Numbered from the stretch's first letter, positions 9,954 to 18,500 are shown. The stretch: DNA of 40,016 bases from Deltaproteobacteria bacterium (GCA_016874975.1 VGSQ01000016.1:1-40016); one strand, 5' to 3'. Program-made: numbers and translations. Notes: generated by a model from the letters alone, not told the origin.

Positions 9954-10418
9954 ATGATCAGCACCATCCTGTGGCCCACCGACCTTTCCAAAAATTCGCT
10001 GAAAGCTGCCAAGCACGTGGTTTCCCTGGCGCAGAAGTACCAGGCGAAAACCATCATGCTCTATGTGGGCACGGACCTGACGTCTTTTTGGGGCGGTTAT
10101 GCCCACGAACCCGGGGAACATCACCTGAAAAATTTTCAGGAGTGGGAATTGAAGCAGGCCAAGAGCAAGATGCAGACCGTCTGCGACACGGACCTGAAGG
10201 CCTGCCCGAATATGGTCATCAAAGTGGCGCAGGGAGACGCCGCCGCGGAAATTCTGAAGATGATCCAGGAAGAAAAGGTTGACCTGGTGGTGCTCACCAC
10301 CCATGGTCGCGGCCAGGAGTCATTGGACCAGAAAAGTCCGGTTTTCGGCAGTGTGGCCGAAAAGGTGATTCGCACCTCGCCGGCGCCGGTGCATCTGGTC
10401 AATCCTTATGGAACCTGA
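9954..10418 (+). CDS. Universal stress protein (UspA family)
   Basis: This 154-residue cytosolic protein has the UspA alpha/beta fold and usually works as a dimer in stress survival. It begins with the typical ISTILWPTDLSKNS strand and turn. The C-terminal nucleotide-binding motif is visible as THGRGQ, then a spacer, then VFGSVAEKVIRTSPAPV, which fits the G-2x-G-9x-G(S) pattern of ATP-binding members except that the spacer is a little longer than usual. AGGAGG lies at good spacing before the ATG. The DUF2703 gene follows within about 40 bases and may be co-transcribed. Confidence 0.92.
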   Translation: MISTILWPTDLSKNSLKAAKHVVSLAQKYQAKTIMLYVGTDLTSFWGGYAHEPGEHHLKNFQEWELKQAKSKMQTVCDTDLKACPNMVIKVAQGDAAAEILKMIQEEKVDLVVLTTHGRGQESLDQKSPVFGSVAEKVIRTSPAPVHLVNPYGT

Positions 10419-10458
10419 CGGAGCCGGATTCGGGAAATTGGTGCACGAAAAATCCTCA

Positions 10459-10932
10459 ATGGCAAACAGGGTGCTCACCATTACCTGGCAGCGTCTCCTG
10501 ACGGACGGGCAGACCTGCCCCCGCTGCGGCGCCACCGAAGCCGCGGTGGAGGCCGCGGCGGCGGCGCTGCGGCAGGCCCTGGCGCCCGTGGGCGTGCAGG
10601 TGGTCCTGGAGAAGGAGGCGCTGGACCAGGAAGCTTTTGCCGGTGACCCCCTGCAATCCAACCTCATCCGGCTTAACGGCCGGCCCCTGGAGGCCTGGCT
10701 GGACCTGCAGGTGGGTCAAAGCCCCTGCTGCGGACCCTGCGGCGACGCCCAGTGCCGTACCGTGGAGGCGGACGGGATGGTCCACGAAGCCGTACCCGCG
10801 GAACTCATCATCAAGGCGGGGCTGCTGGCCGCCTCCGGGCTGCTGGCCGGCGGGTCGGGCAAAACGTGCTGTCCCGGTCAGACAGCCGCAGCTGGGGCGC
10901 CGCCATGTTGTGCCAGGCCTGATGAAAATTGA
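10459..10932 (+). CDS. DUF2703 cysteine-rich protein
   Basis: This 157-residue protein belongs to the uncharacterised DUF2703 family, found mostly in anaerobes. It starts with the family-like RVLTITWQRLL, then has CPRCGATEAAV near residue 18 and a dense Cys cluster reading CCGPCGDAQCR near residue 95. More Cys pairs follow at the C-terminus (KTCCPGQ and PPCCARP). The thioredoxin-like layout and many Cys pairs suggest a metal- or thiol-binding role, but no function is established. The start is uncertain: an in-frame ATG at 10408 overlaps the stress-protein stop by 11 bases, and a GTG lies at 10441. I placed it where the family similarity begins. Confidence 0.75.
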   Translation: MANRVLTITWQRLLTDGQTCPRCGATEAAVEAAAAALRQALAPVGVQVVLEKEALDQEAFAGDPLQSNLIRLNGRPLEAWLDLQVGQSPCCGPCGDAQCRTVEADGMVHEAVPAELIIKAGLLAASGLLAGGSGKTCCPGQTAAAGAPPCCARPDEN

Positions 10933-10958
10933 GGGGAGAATTTTCCCGAGGGAGAAGC

Positions 10959-12995
10959 TCAGCGCTCCACGCTGCCGAAGTGGTGGAACTGGAGGGTGAA
11001 GGTGCCCCGGCCCTGGGTGAGGGAGCGCAGGCCGGTGGCGTAGCCGAACATCTGGGCCAGCGGGGCCTGGCCGGAAACGAAGCGCACCGGGCCCTTGGCC
11101 AGGAGTTGCTCCACCTTGCCCTTGCGGGCGTGCAGGTCGCCCAGGACCTCGCCGGTGAATTCTTCCGGGGTGATGATTTCCACCTGCATGATGGGTTCCA
11201 GCAGCAGAGGCCGGGCCTGGGTGAGGGCCTGCTTCACCGCGGCCATGGTGGCGATGCGGAAGGCCATCTCCGTGGCCTGGCCCTCCCGCACCTGCGCCTC
11301 GCTGAGGGCCACGGCCACGTCCACCGCGGGGTGGCCGTAAACCGGGCCGCCGTCCAGGGCCTCGGACACCGCCTGCTCCACCACCGGGACCCAGGCCAGG
11401 GCCGGGTGATCCGGGGGCAGCAGGCTGGCAAAGGCATTGCCCGCCCCCCGGGGCCGGGGCGCCACCTCGAGGGTCACCTGGGCGAAGTGGAATTTCCCGG
11501 CCAACTCCCGGTCGAAGACGCCGGCGCCGGCGGCCCTGCCGGCGATGGTCTCCCGGTACACCACCTGGGGTCGCCCGGCCCGGATGCGGATGTGGTGCTC
11601 CCGCTCCAGGCGGTGCAGGACCACCTCCAGATGCAACTCCCCCATGCCTGAGAGCAGCGTCTGCCCCGTGTCCTCGTCGACGTGGACCTTGAGGCTGGGG
11701 TCCTCCTCGGCCACCCGAACCAGGGCCGGCCCCAGCCGCTCCTGGTCGTCCCGGGTCTCGGGCTCGATGGCCAGGGAGATCACCGGCAGGTAGGAGGTGA
11801 TGGGCTCCAGCACCAGGGGCCGGTCGGCACTGCACAGGGTGTCGCCGGTGGTGCTGAACTTGAGCCCTACCAGGGCGACGATGCTGCCGGCCTGGGCCTC
11901 CTCCAACGGCTCCCGTTTATTGGCGTGCATGCGCCAGATGCGGGTAACTTTTTCAGTAACCTTCTTCAGGGGATTGTAAATCTCCTGCCCCGTCCGCAGG
12001 GCGCCCGAGTAGAGGCGCACATAGGTGAGGCGCTGGCCCTGGTCCAGCATGATCTTGAACACCAGGGCGGTGACGGGGCCCCCCAGGCTGGGCGGGCGGG
12101 TCTCCACCTCTCCGGTGAGGGGATGCTCGCCCTGGATGGGCGGCACCTCGGTGGGGTTGGGCAGAAAATCCCTGATCCCGTCCAGCAGCGGCTGGATGCC
12201 CTTGTTGCGCAGGGCCGCGCCGCAATAGACGGGCACCCCCTGGAGCGCCAGGGTGACCCGGTGCAGGGCCTGGCTCAACTCCTGCCGGGAAAGGGGCTGC
12301 TCGCCCAGATAGGCTTCCAGGATGCGGTCGTCCACTTCGGCCAGGGACTCCAGGAGCTGCTCCCGGGCCTCGGCCGCGGCCTGCCGCAGCTCTGCGGGAA
12401 TCTCCCCTTCATCAAAGACGGCCCCCAGGGTTTCGTCCTGCCATTTCAGGGCCTTCATGGCCAACAGGTCGATGACCCCGCGGAACCGGTCCTCCTCGCC
12501 CCAGGGGATGGTCACCACCAGGGGCCGGGCCCCCAGCTTCTCCCTGAGGCTGGCCACCGCGGCCCAGAAGTCGGCCCCGGGCCGGTCCATCTTGTTGATG
12601 AAGGCCAGCTTGGGGACCCGGTACTTGTCGGCCTGGTGCCAGACCGTTTCGGATTGGGGCTCCACCCCCGAGACCGCATCAAAGACGCCGATGGCCCCGT
12701 CCAGGACCCGGAGCGAGCGCTCCACTTCGATGGTGAAGTCCACGTGCCCCGGGGTGTCGATGATGTTGACCACCGCCCCCTTCCAATGGCAGGTGGTCAC
12801 CGCCGCGGTGATGGTGATGCCCCGCTCCTGCTCTTCGGGCATCCAGTCCATGACCGCGGCGCCGTCGTGCACCTCCCCCATCTTGTGGGTGCGCCCGGTA
12901 TAATAGAGGATGCGCTCGGTCAAGGTGGTCTTGCCGGCGTCGATGTGGGCGATGATGCCGATATTGCGGATGTTCTGGAGTCTGACGGCGGTCAC
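10959..12995 (-). CDS. fusA: Translation elongation factor G
   Basis: This GTPase of about 678 residues drives translocation on the ribosome. The G domain opens with [20 protein letters not shown] (P-loop), then [15 protein letters not shown] (switch I), [16 protein letters not shown] (G3) and [10 protein letters not shown] (G4). Domain III-V hallmarks follow, such as [12 protein letters not shown] and a C-terminal [20 protein letters not shown] placed the start at a GTG with a weak AGGTG upstream, because family members begin just before IRNIG. An ATG at 13064 would add 23 basic, unconserved residues. It is not next to rpsL, rpsG or tuf, so it may be a stand-alone or second EF-G (EF-G2 type) rather than the str-operon copy. 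Confidence 0.93.
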   Translation of the reverse strand: MTAVRLQNIRNIGIIAHIDAGKTTLTERILYYTGRTHKMGEVHDGAAVMDWMPEEQERGITITAAVTTCHWKGAVVNIIDTPGHVDFTIEVERSLRVLDGAIGVFDAVSGVEPQSETVWHQADKYRVPKLAFINKMDRPGADFWAAVASLREKLGARPLVVTIPWGEEDRFRGVIDLLAMKALKWQDETLGAVFDEGEIPAELRQAAAEAREQLLESLAEVDDRILEAYLGEQPLSRQELSQALHRVTLALQGVPVYCGAALRNKGIQPLLDGIRDFLPNPTEVPPIQGEHPLTGEVETRPPSLGGPVTALVFKIMLDQGQRLTYVRLYSGALRTGQEIYNPLKKVTEKVTRIWRMHANKREPLEEAQAGSIVALVGLKFSTTGDTLCSADRPLVLEPITSYLPVISLAIEPETRDDQERLGPALVRVAEEDPSLKVHVDEDTGQTLLSGMGELHLEVVLHRLEREHHIRIRAGRPQVVYRETIAGRAAGAGVFDRELAGKFHFAQVTLEVAPRPRGAGNAFASLLPPDHPALAWVPVVEQAVSEALDGGPVYGHPAVDVAVALSEAQVREGQATEMAFRIATMAAVKQALTQARPLLLEPIMQVEIITPEEFTGEVLGDLHARKGKVEQLLAKGPVRFVSGQAPLAQMFGYATGLRSLTQGRGTFTLQFHHFGSVER

Positions 12996-13115
12996 GGTGC
13001 ACCTGCCCGGCGGGAAACGTGGGCAAATCTTGATTTTTATAAATGCATTTGCCTTGCAACGCAACCTCTAATATGATGGCGGCGAAATCAGCTCCCGCCG
13101 AATGTCCATTCTAAC

Positions 13116-13132
13116 GGTGCGTAAGACGCACC
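13116..13132. repeat. GGTGCGY hairpin
   Basis: A perfect 7-base-pair hairpin GGTGCGT-AAG-ACGCACC is followed by CTACGAG. It resembles the hairpins at 4990, 5211, 13897 and 14121. It lies inside the upstream open frame of the Nudix gene, which argues for the later start of that gene. Confidence 0.55.
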
Positions 13133-13164
13133 CTACGAGATTTTTTCAGAGGGTGCCGCCACCC

Positions 13165-13707
13165 ATGCCCCATTCCTGCAACCCCCTGGACTTCCGCTAC
13201 TGCCCCTGCTGCGGCGGGCCCCTGGAGGCGCGGCCGCCGGGGGGGAGCCCCCGCCTGGTCTGCGCCCGCTGCAGCCGCATCACCTGCCTCAATCCCGTGG
13301 TGGGGGTGGCCGTCATCCTGCGCCGGGGCGACGCCATCCTTTGGGGCCGCCGGGCAGGCGGGCGCTACCGGGGCGCCTGGTGCATTCCCTGCGGCTACGT
13401 GGAGTGGGGCGAAGATGTGCGGGACGCGGCCCGGCGGGAATTTCACGAGGAAACGGGACTCGTCGTGGAGCTGGGCGAGGTGGTGGCGGTGCACTCCAAT
13501 TTCCACGATCCCCGACGCCTCACCGTGGGCATCTGGTTTGCCGGCACGGCTCGCGGAGGCCGCCTCAGCCCCGGCGACGACCTGGACGCGGCCGACTTTT
13601 TTCCCCTGAGCGACCCGCCCTCGCCCCTGGCCTTCCCCACCGACGAACTGGTGCTGGCCGAACTGCGCCGGGGCAAGGCCAGCCTGATCCCCGAATCAAC
13701 TATTTAG
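13165..13707 (+). CDS. Nudix hydrolase with N-terminal zinc ribbon
   Basis: This 180-residue protein probably hydrolyses a nucleoside-diphosphate-linked compound (ADP-ribose, NADH or similar) in the cytosol. The N-terminal zinc ribbon has CPCCGGPL and CARCSR (two CxxC knuckles, residues 12-40). The Nudix box is complete: [23 protein letters not shown] around residues 75-97, fitting GX5EX7REUXEEXGU. The arrangement resembles NudC/ADP-ribose pyrophosphatase relatives. The start was chosen at [10 protein letters not shown]. An earlier ATG (13102) would read through a repeat hairpin. It is divergent from the EF-G gene. Confidence 0.88.
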   Translation: MPHSCNPLDFRYCPCCGGPLEARPPGGSPRLVCARCSRITCLNPVVGVAVILRRGDAILWGRRAGGRYRGAWCIPCGYVEWGEDVRDAARREFHEETGLVVELGEVVAVHSNFHDPRRLTVGIWFAGTARGGRLSPGDDLDAADFFPLSDPPSPLAFPTDELVLAELRRGKASLIPESTI

Positions 13708-13885
13708 GCAGCCGCGGTGCGGGCTGTCTGGGGAATTCTTGATGCGCCCCCTCCTCCGACCCCGAAGCCTTCTATGGCAGGGCGGGAAAGCGCCGCGTTT
13801 TTTTGCGGTGTCCGTGCAGGACATCCTTCTCCGGGTGTCCGGACAAAGCCTGGAGGGCGGCCTGCGGCCGCCGAACTCTATGAAC

Positions 13886-13921
13886 AAGTTCCGTATGGTG
13901 CGCTCCGCGCACCATTGCCGG
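13886..13921. repeat. Hairpin repeat AAGTTCCG-GGTGCGC, copy 1
   Basis: AAGTTCCGTAT is followed by the perfect hairpin GGTGCGC-TCC-GCGCACC (13897-13913) and then ATTGCCGGG. A second copy with the same flanks lies at 14110-14146. Confidence 0.6.
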
Positions 13922-14064
13922 GGGTTGGCGGCGGGCAGGGACGCCCGCCCCACCCGGCTTTTCCTGAAGCGCGAAAAAAACACCGGCGGGACGCCGGTGC
14001 CACCAACGTCTTTCCCCATCTTGGCGTCCATCCGAAACCCGGAACTCAAGACCCAAAACCTCCC

Positions 14065-14106
14065 CCTGGCGCCTGACACCCGACACCTGACACCTGGCAC
14101 CTGACC
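14065..14106. repeat. Tandem heptamer CCTGRCN, six units
   Basis: Six consecutive 7-base units read CCTGGCG, CCTGACA, CCCGACA, CCTGACA, CCTGGCA and CCTGACC. Three units of the same family precede guaB at 3219-3239. A heptamer is out of step with codons, and no gene spans it. Confidence 0.7.
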
Positions 14107-14109
14107 CCC

Positions 14110-14146
14110 AAGTTCCGCAGGGTGCGCCTCACGCACCATGGCCGGG
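14110..14146. repeat. Hairpin repeat AAGTTCCG-GGTGCG, copy 2
   Basis: AAGTTCCGCAG is followed by the hairpin GGTGCG-CCTCA-CGCACC (14121-14137) and ATGGCCGGG. It matches copy 1 on both flanks, while the loop has changed. Confidence 0.6.
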
Positions 14147-14283
14147 ACCGCCGGCGGACTGGGACGACCGCGCCACCGGACTTTTCTTGCTTTGCGGCTG
14201 CGCCGCAGACGCGTGCGCAAGTGTTGGGAAGCAACCGGGGGTTCCGGGGCCGCCTGGCCGAGCGAGGCGACCCCGGCGTCGGA

Positions 14284-14625
14284 TCAGGCAGATTTGCTCA
14301 ATTCCTTAAGATATTCCGCAGGTTCCAGGAAGCCCATAAACCGATGCAGTTCCTTGCCTTCGGGGTTAAAGACCAGGGTGGTGGGGGCGCCCCTGACGCC
14401 CCATTGCTGGACCAGGTCCATGCGGCTCCGCCCTTCCAGGCGCACGGGGATGAAGCGGGCGTTGAGCGCCGCAGCCAACGACGGATCGGGGTGGGTCTCA
14501 CGGACCAACCGGTGGCAATGGGGTCACCCCTCCAGGTAAATTTCCAATACCAGAGGGCGGTTTTCCTTTTGCGCCTCCTTCAGGGCGGCTTCCCAATCGG
14601 TCCGCCAGTTGATGGTTTCGGACAT
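14284..14625 (-). CDS. Thioredoxin-like selenoprotein (Sec-x-x-Cys), TGA read through
   Basis: Read from the ATG with AAGGAGG at ideal spacing, the frame gives 113 residues if the single in-frame TGA (14524-14526, codon 34) is read as selenocysteine. The protein starts MSETINWRTDWEAALKEAQK. The strand VLEIYLEG leads straight into U34-P-H-C37, the active-site position of thioredoxin folds, where relatives have CxxC. After it come ETHPDPSLAAALNARFIPVR, GVRGAPTTLVFNPEGKEL (the cis-Pro loop) and GFLEPAEYLKEL, a complete small thioredoxin fold of the DUF255/thioredoxin_7 style. The reading frame does not shift across the TGA, and a SECIS-like hairpin lies at the right distance. The alternative is a point-mutated pseudogene or base error. 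It probably acts as a cytosolic thiol reductase, as there is no signal peptide. Confidence 0.75.
14490..14510 (-). promoter_or_regulatory. Candidate bacterial SECIS hairpin
   Basis: On the minus strand, 13 bases after the in-frame TGA, GGTTGGTC pairs with GACCCACC (7 of 8 pairs, one T-C mismatch) around the loop CGTGA. The loop therefore starts 21 bases after TGA and has a G in its second position. This fits the published bacterial SECIS model as I remember it (apical loop roughly 16-37 bases from UGA, a G among its first two bases). It would bind SelB to recode UGA. Confidence 0.65.
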
Positions 14626-14639
14626 GATGCTCCTCCTTG

Positions 14640-15074
14640 GAAGTATGATGCAGTTGAGTGGTATGCATCGCACCGGCTCAGGCACAGGGTCCGACGGGCC
14701 GGCAGGAACCGGTCAACAGCCGTATGGGTGGGAAAAGCCGCAGCCCGCTTGGAGGATTCGGTCTCCTCACCGTTCCTCGCCACACTATAATCATTTTTTC
14801 CGAAAAAGCTCATGCCGGCACTACTATTTCCCCGAAACGGGGGATGATTTCAGAAAAATCAAACCTATCAAGGTGGTTATACACGGTGTTTCTCCCTGCT
14901 CCTTCCCTGCCTGAGAAAAGCGCCAGGCGGGTGGGGCCCCCTGTCGTTTTCCCTTAACCCTCGGCGGTCCAGGGACCGATAAATGGCAAAAGACGTTCCG
15001 TCATCCTTGGGGGACGGGGGGGCGCCGGTCCGCCCTTTCCCCATGGGTCATGGGGGTCGGTTCACCGGGACTAC
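14640..15074. other. Gene-free stretch
   Basis: This is a divergent gap between the thioredoxin-like gene and the diguanylate cyclase gene. I see short open frames only, with no motif and no convincing promoter pair or palindrome. The AT-richer part near 14780-14885 is the most likely place for promoters. Confidence 0.4.
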
Positions 15075-15776
15075 ATGGTCTTTTCTGAAGATGCGCCGCC
15101 CGTTTGTCCGCTGGGGACGGAGGCCTGTCCGGTCCTCGCCGCCTACCTGCGTCTGCAGGAGGAATGCCGGCGCCTCCTGGCCCTGTCGCAGACCGACGGG
15201 CTGACCGGTCTGTACAACCGGGGGTACCTCATGGACGCCCTGAGCCGGGAGATGGAACGCACCCGCCGCACCGGGTTGGCCACCGGCCTGCTCATGATCG
15301 ACCTGGACCTCTTTAAAGAGATCAACGACACCTTCGGCCACCAGGTGGGGGACGCCGCCCTGGTCTGGATCAGCCGTTTCCTGCAGCAAAACGTCCGGCA
15401 ATTGGACATCCCCTGCCGCTACGGCGGGGAGGAGTTCGCCATCATCCTTCCCGGCACCCGCCTCTCCCAGGCGGTCCGGTTGGCCCGTCGTCTGCACCGG
15501 GCCTTGCAGGAGGCCAAGCCCAGGATTCAGGGGCACACCCTGCGCCTCACCGCCAGTTTCGGGGTGGACGCCTATGATCTCCGGGAGCGCCTCACCCCTG
15601 CGGAACTGCTGCAGCGGGCCGACGCCCATCTGCTGGAGGCCAAGGCCCGGGGCCGCAACCTAGTTTGGCACTGGCAGCTGCTGTCTGACCAGGCCTCTCC
15701 GGAAGTAAGCCCCGAAGAGCGGACGGGCCTGTTAACCCCAAAAAATCTCCGAAAAAAAATTTCAGGGAGCAAATGA
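15075..15776 (+). CDS. GGDEF-domain diguanylate cyclase
   Basis: This 233-residue protein probably makes cyclic di-GMP from two GTP. A short N-terminal helix (residues 20-40, LRLQEECRRLLALSQTDGLT) leads into the GGDEF domain: TGLYNRGYLMDAL, the metal-binding LLMIDLDLFKEINDTFGHQVGD, and the active-site loop RYGGEEF near residue 117. The loop is GGEEF, which is catalytically competent. I see no sensory domain and no membrane segment. No clear RxxD inhibitory site stands upstream of the loop. Its stop overlaps the start of the MinD-like gene by 4 bases (ATGA), so the two are translationally coupled, suggesting joint control of a surface or motility process. The ribosome binding site is weak. Confidence 0.9.
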   Translation: MVFSEDAPPVCPLGTEACPVLAAYLRLQEECRRLLALSQTDGLTGLYNRGYLMDALSREMERTRRTGLATGLLMIDLDLFKEINDTFGHQVGDAALVWISRFLQQNVRQLDIPCRYGGEEFAIILPGTRLSQAVRLARRLHRALQEAKPRIQGHTLRLTASFGVDAYDLRERLTPAELLQRADAHLLEAKARGRNLVWHWQLLSDQASPEVSPEERTGLLTPKNLRKKISGSK

Positions 15777-16531
15777 TGAGCCCCAAGACCATCTGCCTGA
15801 CCAGCGGCAAGGGGGGGGTGGGCAAAACCAGCCTCACCGTCAATCTGGCCTGCGCCCTGTCCAGACAGGGCGTCCGGGTCCTGGTGGTGGACGGCGACCT
15901 GGGTCTGGCCAACGCCGATGTCCTTTTGGGGCTCACCGTCACCCACACCATCCGCCACCTCCTGGAGGATGACCGGGACCCCATGGAGACCTTGATCTTC
16001 CCGGAGCCCCAGCTGGCCGTGCTGCCCGCCTCCTCCGGCGTCCCGGACATCGTCAACCTGGGGCCGGACGACCAGGAGCGCCTGAGCCGCATCCTGCGCA
16101 CCCTGGCCGCCGGGTTCGACCTCACCCTCATCGACACCGCCGCCGGCATCGGCCCCTCGGTGCTCTGGTTCGGCGCCCTGGCGGACCAGCTCATCCTGGT
16201 GGTCAACCCGGATCCCACCTCCCTCACGGACGCCTACGCCCTCATCAAGGTCCTGGCCCAGGAATATCAACGCCGGGAATTTCACCTCCTCCTTAATGCC
16301 GTCCGCAGCGACGATGAGGCCTTCCAGACCTTCGACACCCTGGCCCAGGTGGCCACCCGCTTCCTCAGGGTGGAGGTGCTCTATCTGGGCTCCGTGCCCC
16401 AGGATCCGGCCGTCACCCGCTCGGTCCGGGAACAGACCCCCTTCGTCCAGCGCTTCCCCCGAAGCAAGGCCGCCCTGGCCGTCGCCGCCCTGGCCGCCCG
16501 CCTCTCCCAGGACCGAGCCTTGGCGTTGTAA
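15773..16531 (+). CDS. MinD/FlhG-like ATPase
   Basis: This 252-residue P-loop ATPase belongs to the MinD/ParA/FlhG group. The deviant Walker A is SGKGGVGKTSLTVNLACAL near the N-terminus, followed by VVDGDLGLANADVLLGL, a segment typical of FlhG (YlxH) that set flagellar number and position. DLTLIDTAAGIG is the switch region. The C-terminal amphipathic helix of MinD is replaced by an Ala-rich end, so membrane binding is uncertain. It overlaps the diguanylate cyclase gene. No flagellar genes are in view, so a role in flagella, pili or polar localisation is an inference from family. Confidence 0.85.
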   Translation: MMSPKTICLTSGKGGVGKTSLTVNLACALSRQGVRVLVVDGDLGLANADVLLGLTVTHTIRHLLEDDRDPMETLIFPEPQLAVLPASSGVPDIVNLGPDDQERLSRILRTLAAGFDLTLIDTAAGIGPSVLWFGALADQLILVVNPDPTSLTDAYALIKVLAQEYQRREFHLLLNAVRSDDEAFQTFDTLAQVATRFLRVEVLYLGSVPQDPAVTRSVREQTPFVQRFPRSKAALAVAALAARLSQDRALAL

Positions 16532-16668
16532 GGTTGGGGAAAAAAAGCTTAAACAATTTCCGGCAGACCTGATATTGTTTCTCCATCCGGTGGAGACAGC
16601 CTCCCATCCGCGTCGCACCAGGGATTCCCTATGGCTTATCCCTTTGAAACGAGGAGAAACTCCATATA

Positions 16669-17066
16669 ATGCTGACACGCGCCCTGGTTCTGTCCGCCGG
16701 CCTTCTGCTTCTGAGTTTCGGGCCGGCCGCGGCTCAGGGACCTGCCCTGGCGCCACCTCAGAAAAAGCGCGACCTCACCCCCGAGGACCGCAAGGCCTGG
16801 TATGCCATCCTGAAGTGGCCTCAGGAGTGCGAACAGGCTTACGACACGGCCGGGGTGGGGGCCGAGTCCCTGGTATTCTGGGAACTGGAGCCGAAAAAAT
16901 ACCTGGTCCAGGCCACTTGCGCCGGCGGGGCCTACAACCCGGTCCTGGCTTTGCCGTGTACCTGATCGTCCAGGGGCGAGCCGTCCTCAAGGAATTCCGG
17001 GCCAAGTCCAACTGCGACGGCAAAGAGTGGATTCCGGAAAAGGCCCCGGTGATTTACCGACGCTGA
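16669..17066 (+). pseudogene. Small secreted protein, frameshifted
   Basis: The gene opens with a clear signal peptide (MLTRALVLSAGLLLLSFG, cleavage after AAAQ) and continues LTPEDRKAWYAILKWPQECE and VFWELEPKKYLVQATCAGGAYNP. It then stops prematurely at 16965. One base back in phase, the frame continues AVYLIVQGRAVLKEFRAKS to a natural end EKAPVIYRR at 17066. A single lost base near 16945 in a run of C and G explains this. It could be a true pseudogene or a sequencing error. The restored product would be about 132 residues and periplasmic, with two or three Cys. I do not know its function. GAGGAG precedes the start. Confidence 0.65.
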
Positions 17067-17121
17067 GGGGGCCGCGGTCTCTCTGATTTCCTGACGTTCT
17101 CCTCCCCAATGAAAGGCCCCT

Positions 17122-18360
17122 ATGTCCCCAACCCGGGAAAGCCGGTTTCTCCTGCTGCTCACCGCCCTGAATCTGCTGGATTACCTGGACCGCTACCTGA
17201 TAGCCGCCCTGGGGAGTCTGGTGAAGGCGGAGTTGGGGCTGAGCGACCGGGCCTTCGGCTTCCTGGGCACCGCCTTCTTTCTGGTTTATCTCCTCACTTC
17301 GCCCCTCTTCGGCTGGCTGGGGGACCGCCTTGGCCGGGTGCGCCTCATGGCTGCGGGGGCCGTGCTCTGGAGCCTGGCCACCAGCCTCACCTTCTGGGTG
17401 ACCAGCTATCCGGCCCTGCTCCTCACCCGGGGCCTGGTGGGAGTGGGGGAGGCCTCATACGGCACCCTGGCCCCGGCCCTGATTGCCGACCGCCTCCCCC
17501 TGCACCGTCGCTCTTCGGCCTTGGGCTTTTTTTACCTGGCCATCCCGGTGGGCTCGGCCCTGGCCTACCTGGCCGGAGGTCTCATCGGCAGTCATTGGGG
17601 TTGGCGGACCGCCTTTCTTCTGGGAGGGTTGCCGGGCCTTTTCCTGGCCTGGATGCTGGTGCGTCACGCCTCGGCAGCCCCGGCGCCGCCGGCCGTCCCC
17701 CCTGCGGTGCCGCCTCGGGTCGAGCTTCCCTGGACCGCCGCCCGGGAATTGTGGCGGCGCCCCACCTTTCGTCTGGTCACCCTGGGCTACGGCATGACCA
17801 CCTTCGCCCTGGGTGGCCTGGCCTTCTGGATGCCTCGCTTCCTGGAAGTGGTTAAAGGTCTGAGCCTGGCCCAGGCCAATTACCTGCTCTTCGGGGCCGT
17901 CACCCTGGCCGGAGGGCTGGGCACGGTAACCGGTGGGTACCTGGGCGGCCGCCTCCTGAGCCTCACTCCCCGAGCCCCCCTCTGGGTCTCGGGCCTGGGG
18001 GTGGCCCTGGCCGTGCCCCTGGCGGCCCTGGTGATCTTTTCCCCCAACCCCCGGGTTTATGTGCCCTGTCTGGTGGGGGCCGTCTTCCTCCTCTTCCTCA
18101 ACCCCGGCGTCCTCACCAGCATCATCGTCAGCATCGCCGGACCGGCCCGCCGGGCCCAAGCCGTGGCTCTCAACATCATCATTATTCACCTGGTGGGGGA
18201 CGTGCCCTCCCCTTTCCTCATCGGCTGGGTCTCCGACCTGGGAAACCTGACTATGGGGGTCTCCCTCACCCTGGTGGCCCTGACCCTGGGGGCCGTGCTG
18301 CTGCTGTCGGCCCTGCCCTGGTACCAGCGCGACCTGGAGCAGGCGGAAACACCCGGCTGA
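17122..18360 (+). CDS. MFS transporter, Spinster-like
   Basis: This 412-residue inner-membrane transporter of the major facilitator superfamily should have 12 membrane helices. The first helix begins FLLLLTALNLLDYLDRYLIA, and the DRY-like LDRYL resembles the Spinster/sphingolipid-transporter-like group. The loop 2-3 signature GWLGDRLGRVRLM fits motif A, and GVGEASYGTLAPALIADR is typical of helix 4-5 in Spinster-like proteins. A central loop rich in Ala and Pro (about residues 190-205) separates the two halves. The substrate is unknown. It ends just before the tRNA promoter and is the last host gene before the mobile island. Confidence 0.9.
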   Translation: MSPTRESRFLLLLTALNLLDYLDRYLIAALGSLVKAELGLSDRAFGFLGTAFFLVYLLTSPLFGWLGDRLGRVRLMAAGAVLWSLATSLTFWVTSYPALLLTRGLVGVGEASYGTLAPALIADRLPLHRRSSALGFFYLAIPVGSALAYLAGGLIGSHWGWRTAFLLGGLPGLFLAWMLVRHASAAPAPPAVPPAVPPRVELPWTAARELWRRPTFRLVTLGYGMTTFALGGLAFWMPRFLEVVKGLSLAQANYLLFGAVTLAGGLGTVTGGYLGGRLLSLTPRAPLWVSGLGVALAVPLAALVIFSPNPRVYVPCLVGAVFLLFLNPGVLTSIIVSIAGPARRAQAVALNIIIIHLVGDVPSPFLIGWVSDLGNLTMGVSLTLVALTLGAVLLLSALPWYQRDLEQAETPG

Positions 18361-18458
18361 CCGGAGGGCCGCGGCGGCTTGCCGCTCTCCCCGACGCCGA
18401 CCCGGAGCCGCCCTGAACCCCACGCCACGGGCCTCCCCAAGAAATCTCCCCACACACG

Positions 18459-18487
18459 TTGACACCGGCAAGGTGTTTTGGTATACA
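18459..18487 (+). promoter_or_regulatory. Sigma-70 promoter of tRNA-fMet
   Basis: A perfect TTGACA (18459-18464), 17-base spacer and TATACA (18482-18487) place transcription start only a few bases before the mature tRNA 5' end at 18501. Confidence 0.85.
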
Positions 18488-18500
18488 TAACCATCACTGA

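Larger units (their letters stand above)
13708..14283. other. Gene-free stretch rich in repeats
   Basis: No gene is supportable between the convergent Nudix and thioredoxin-like genes. The gap holds two copies of a 36-base hairpin repeat, a six-unit heptamer run, and GC-rich shards resembling the GGCGGGAAAGCG palindrome of the guaB region. It looks like a sink for short intergenic elements. Confidence 0.55.

Noticed and set aside
11682-13076. Plus-strand open frame of 464 codons opposite the EF-G gene
   Set aside because: Antisense shadow of a universally conserved gene.
14284-14508. Thioredoxin-like gene as a 74-residue protein starting after the TGA
   Set aside because: It would lack the first strand and active-site half of the fold and has no ribosome binding site. 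The upstream part is in frame, well started and homologous in style.
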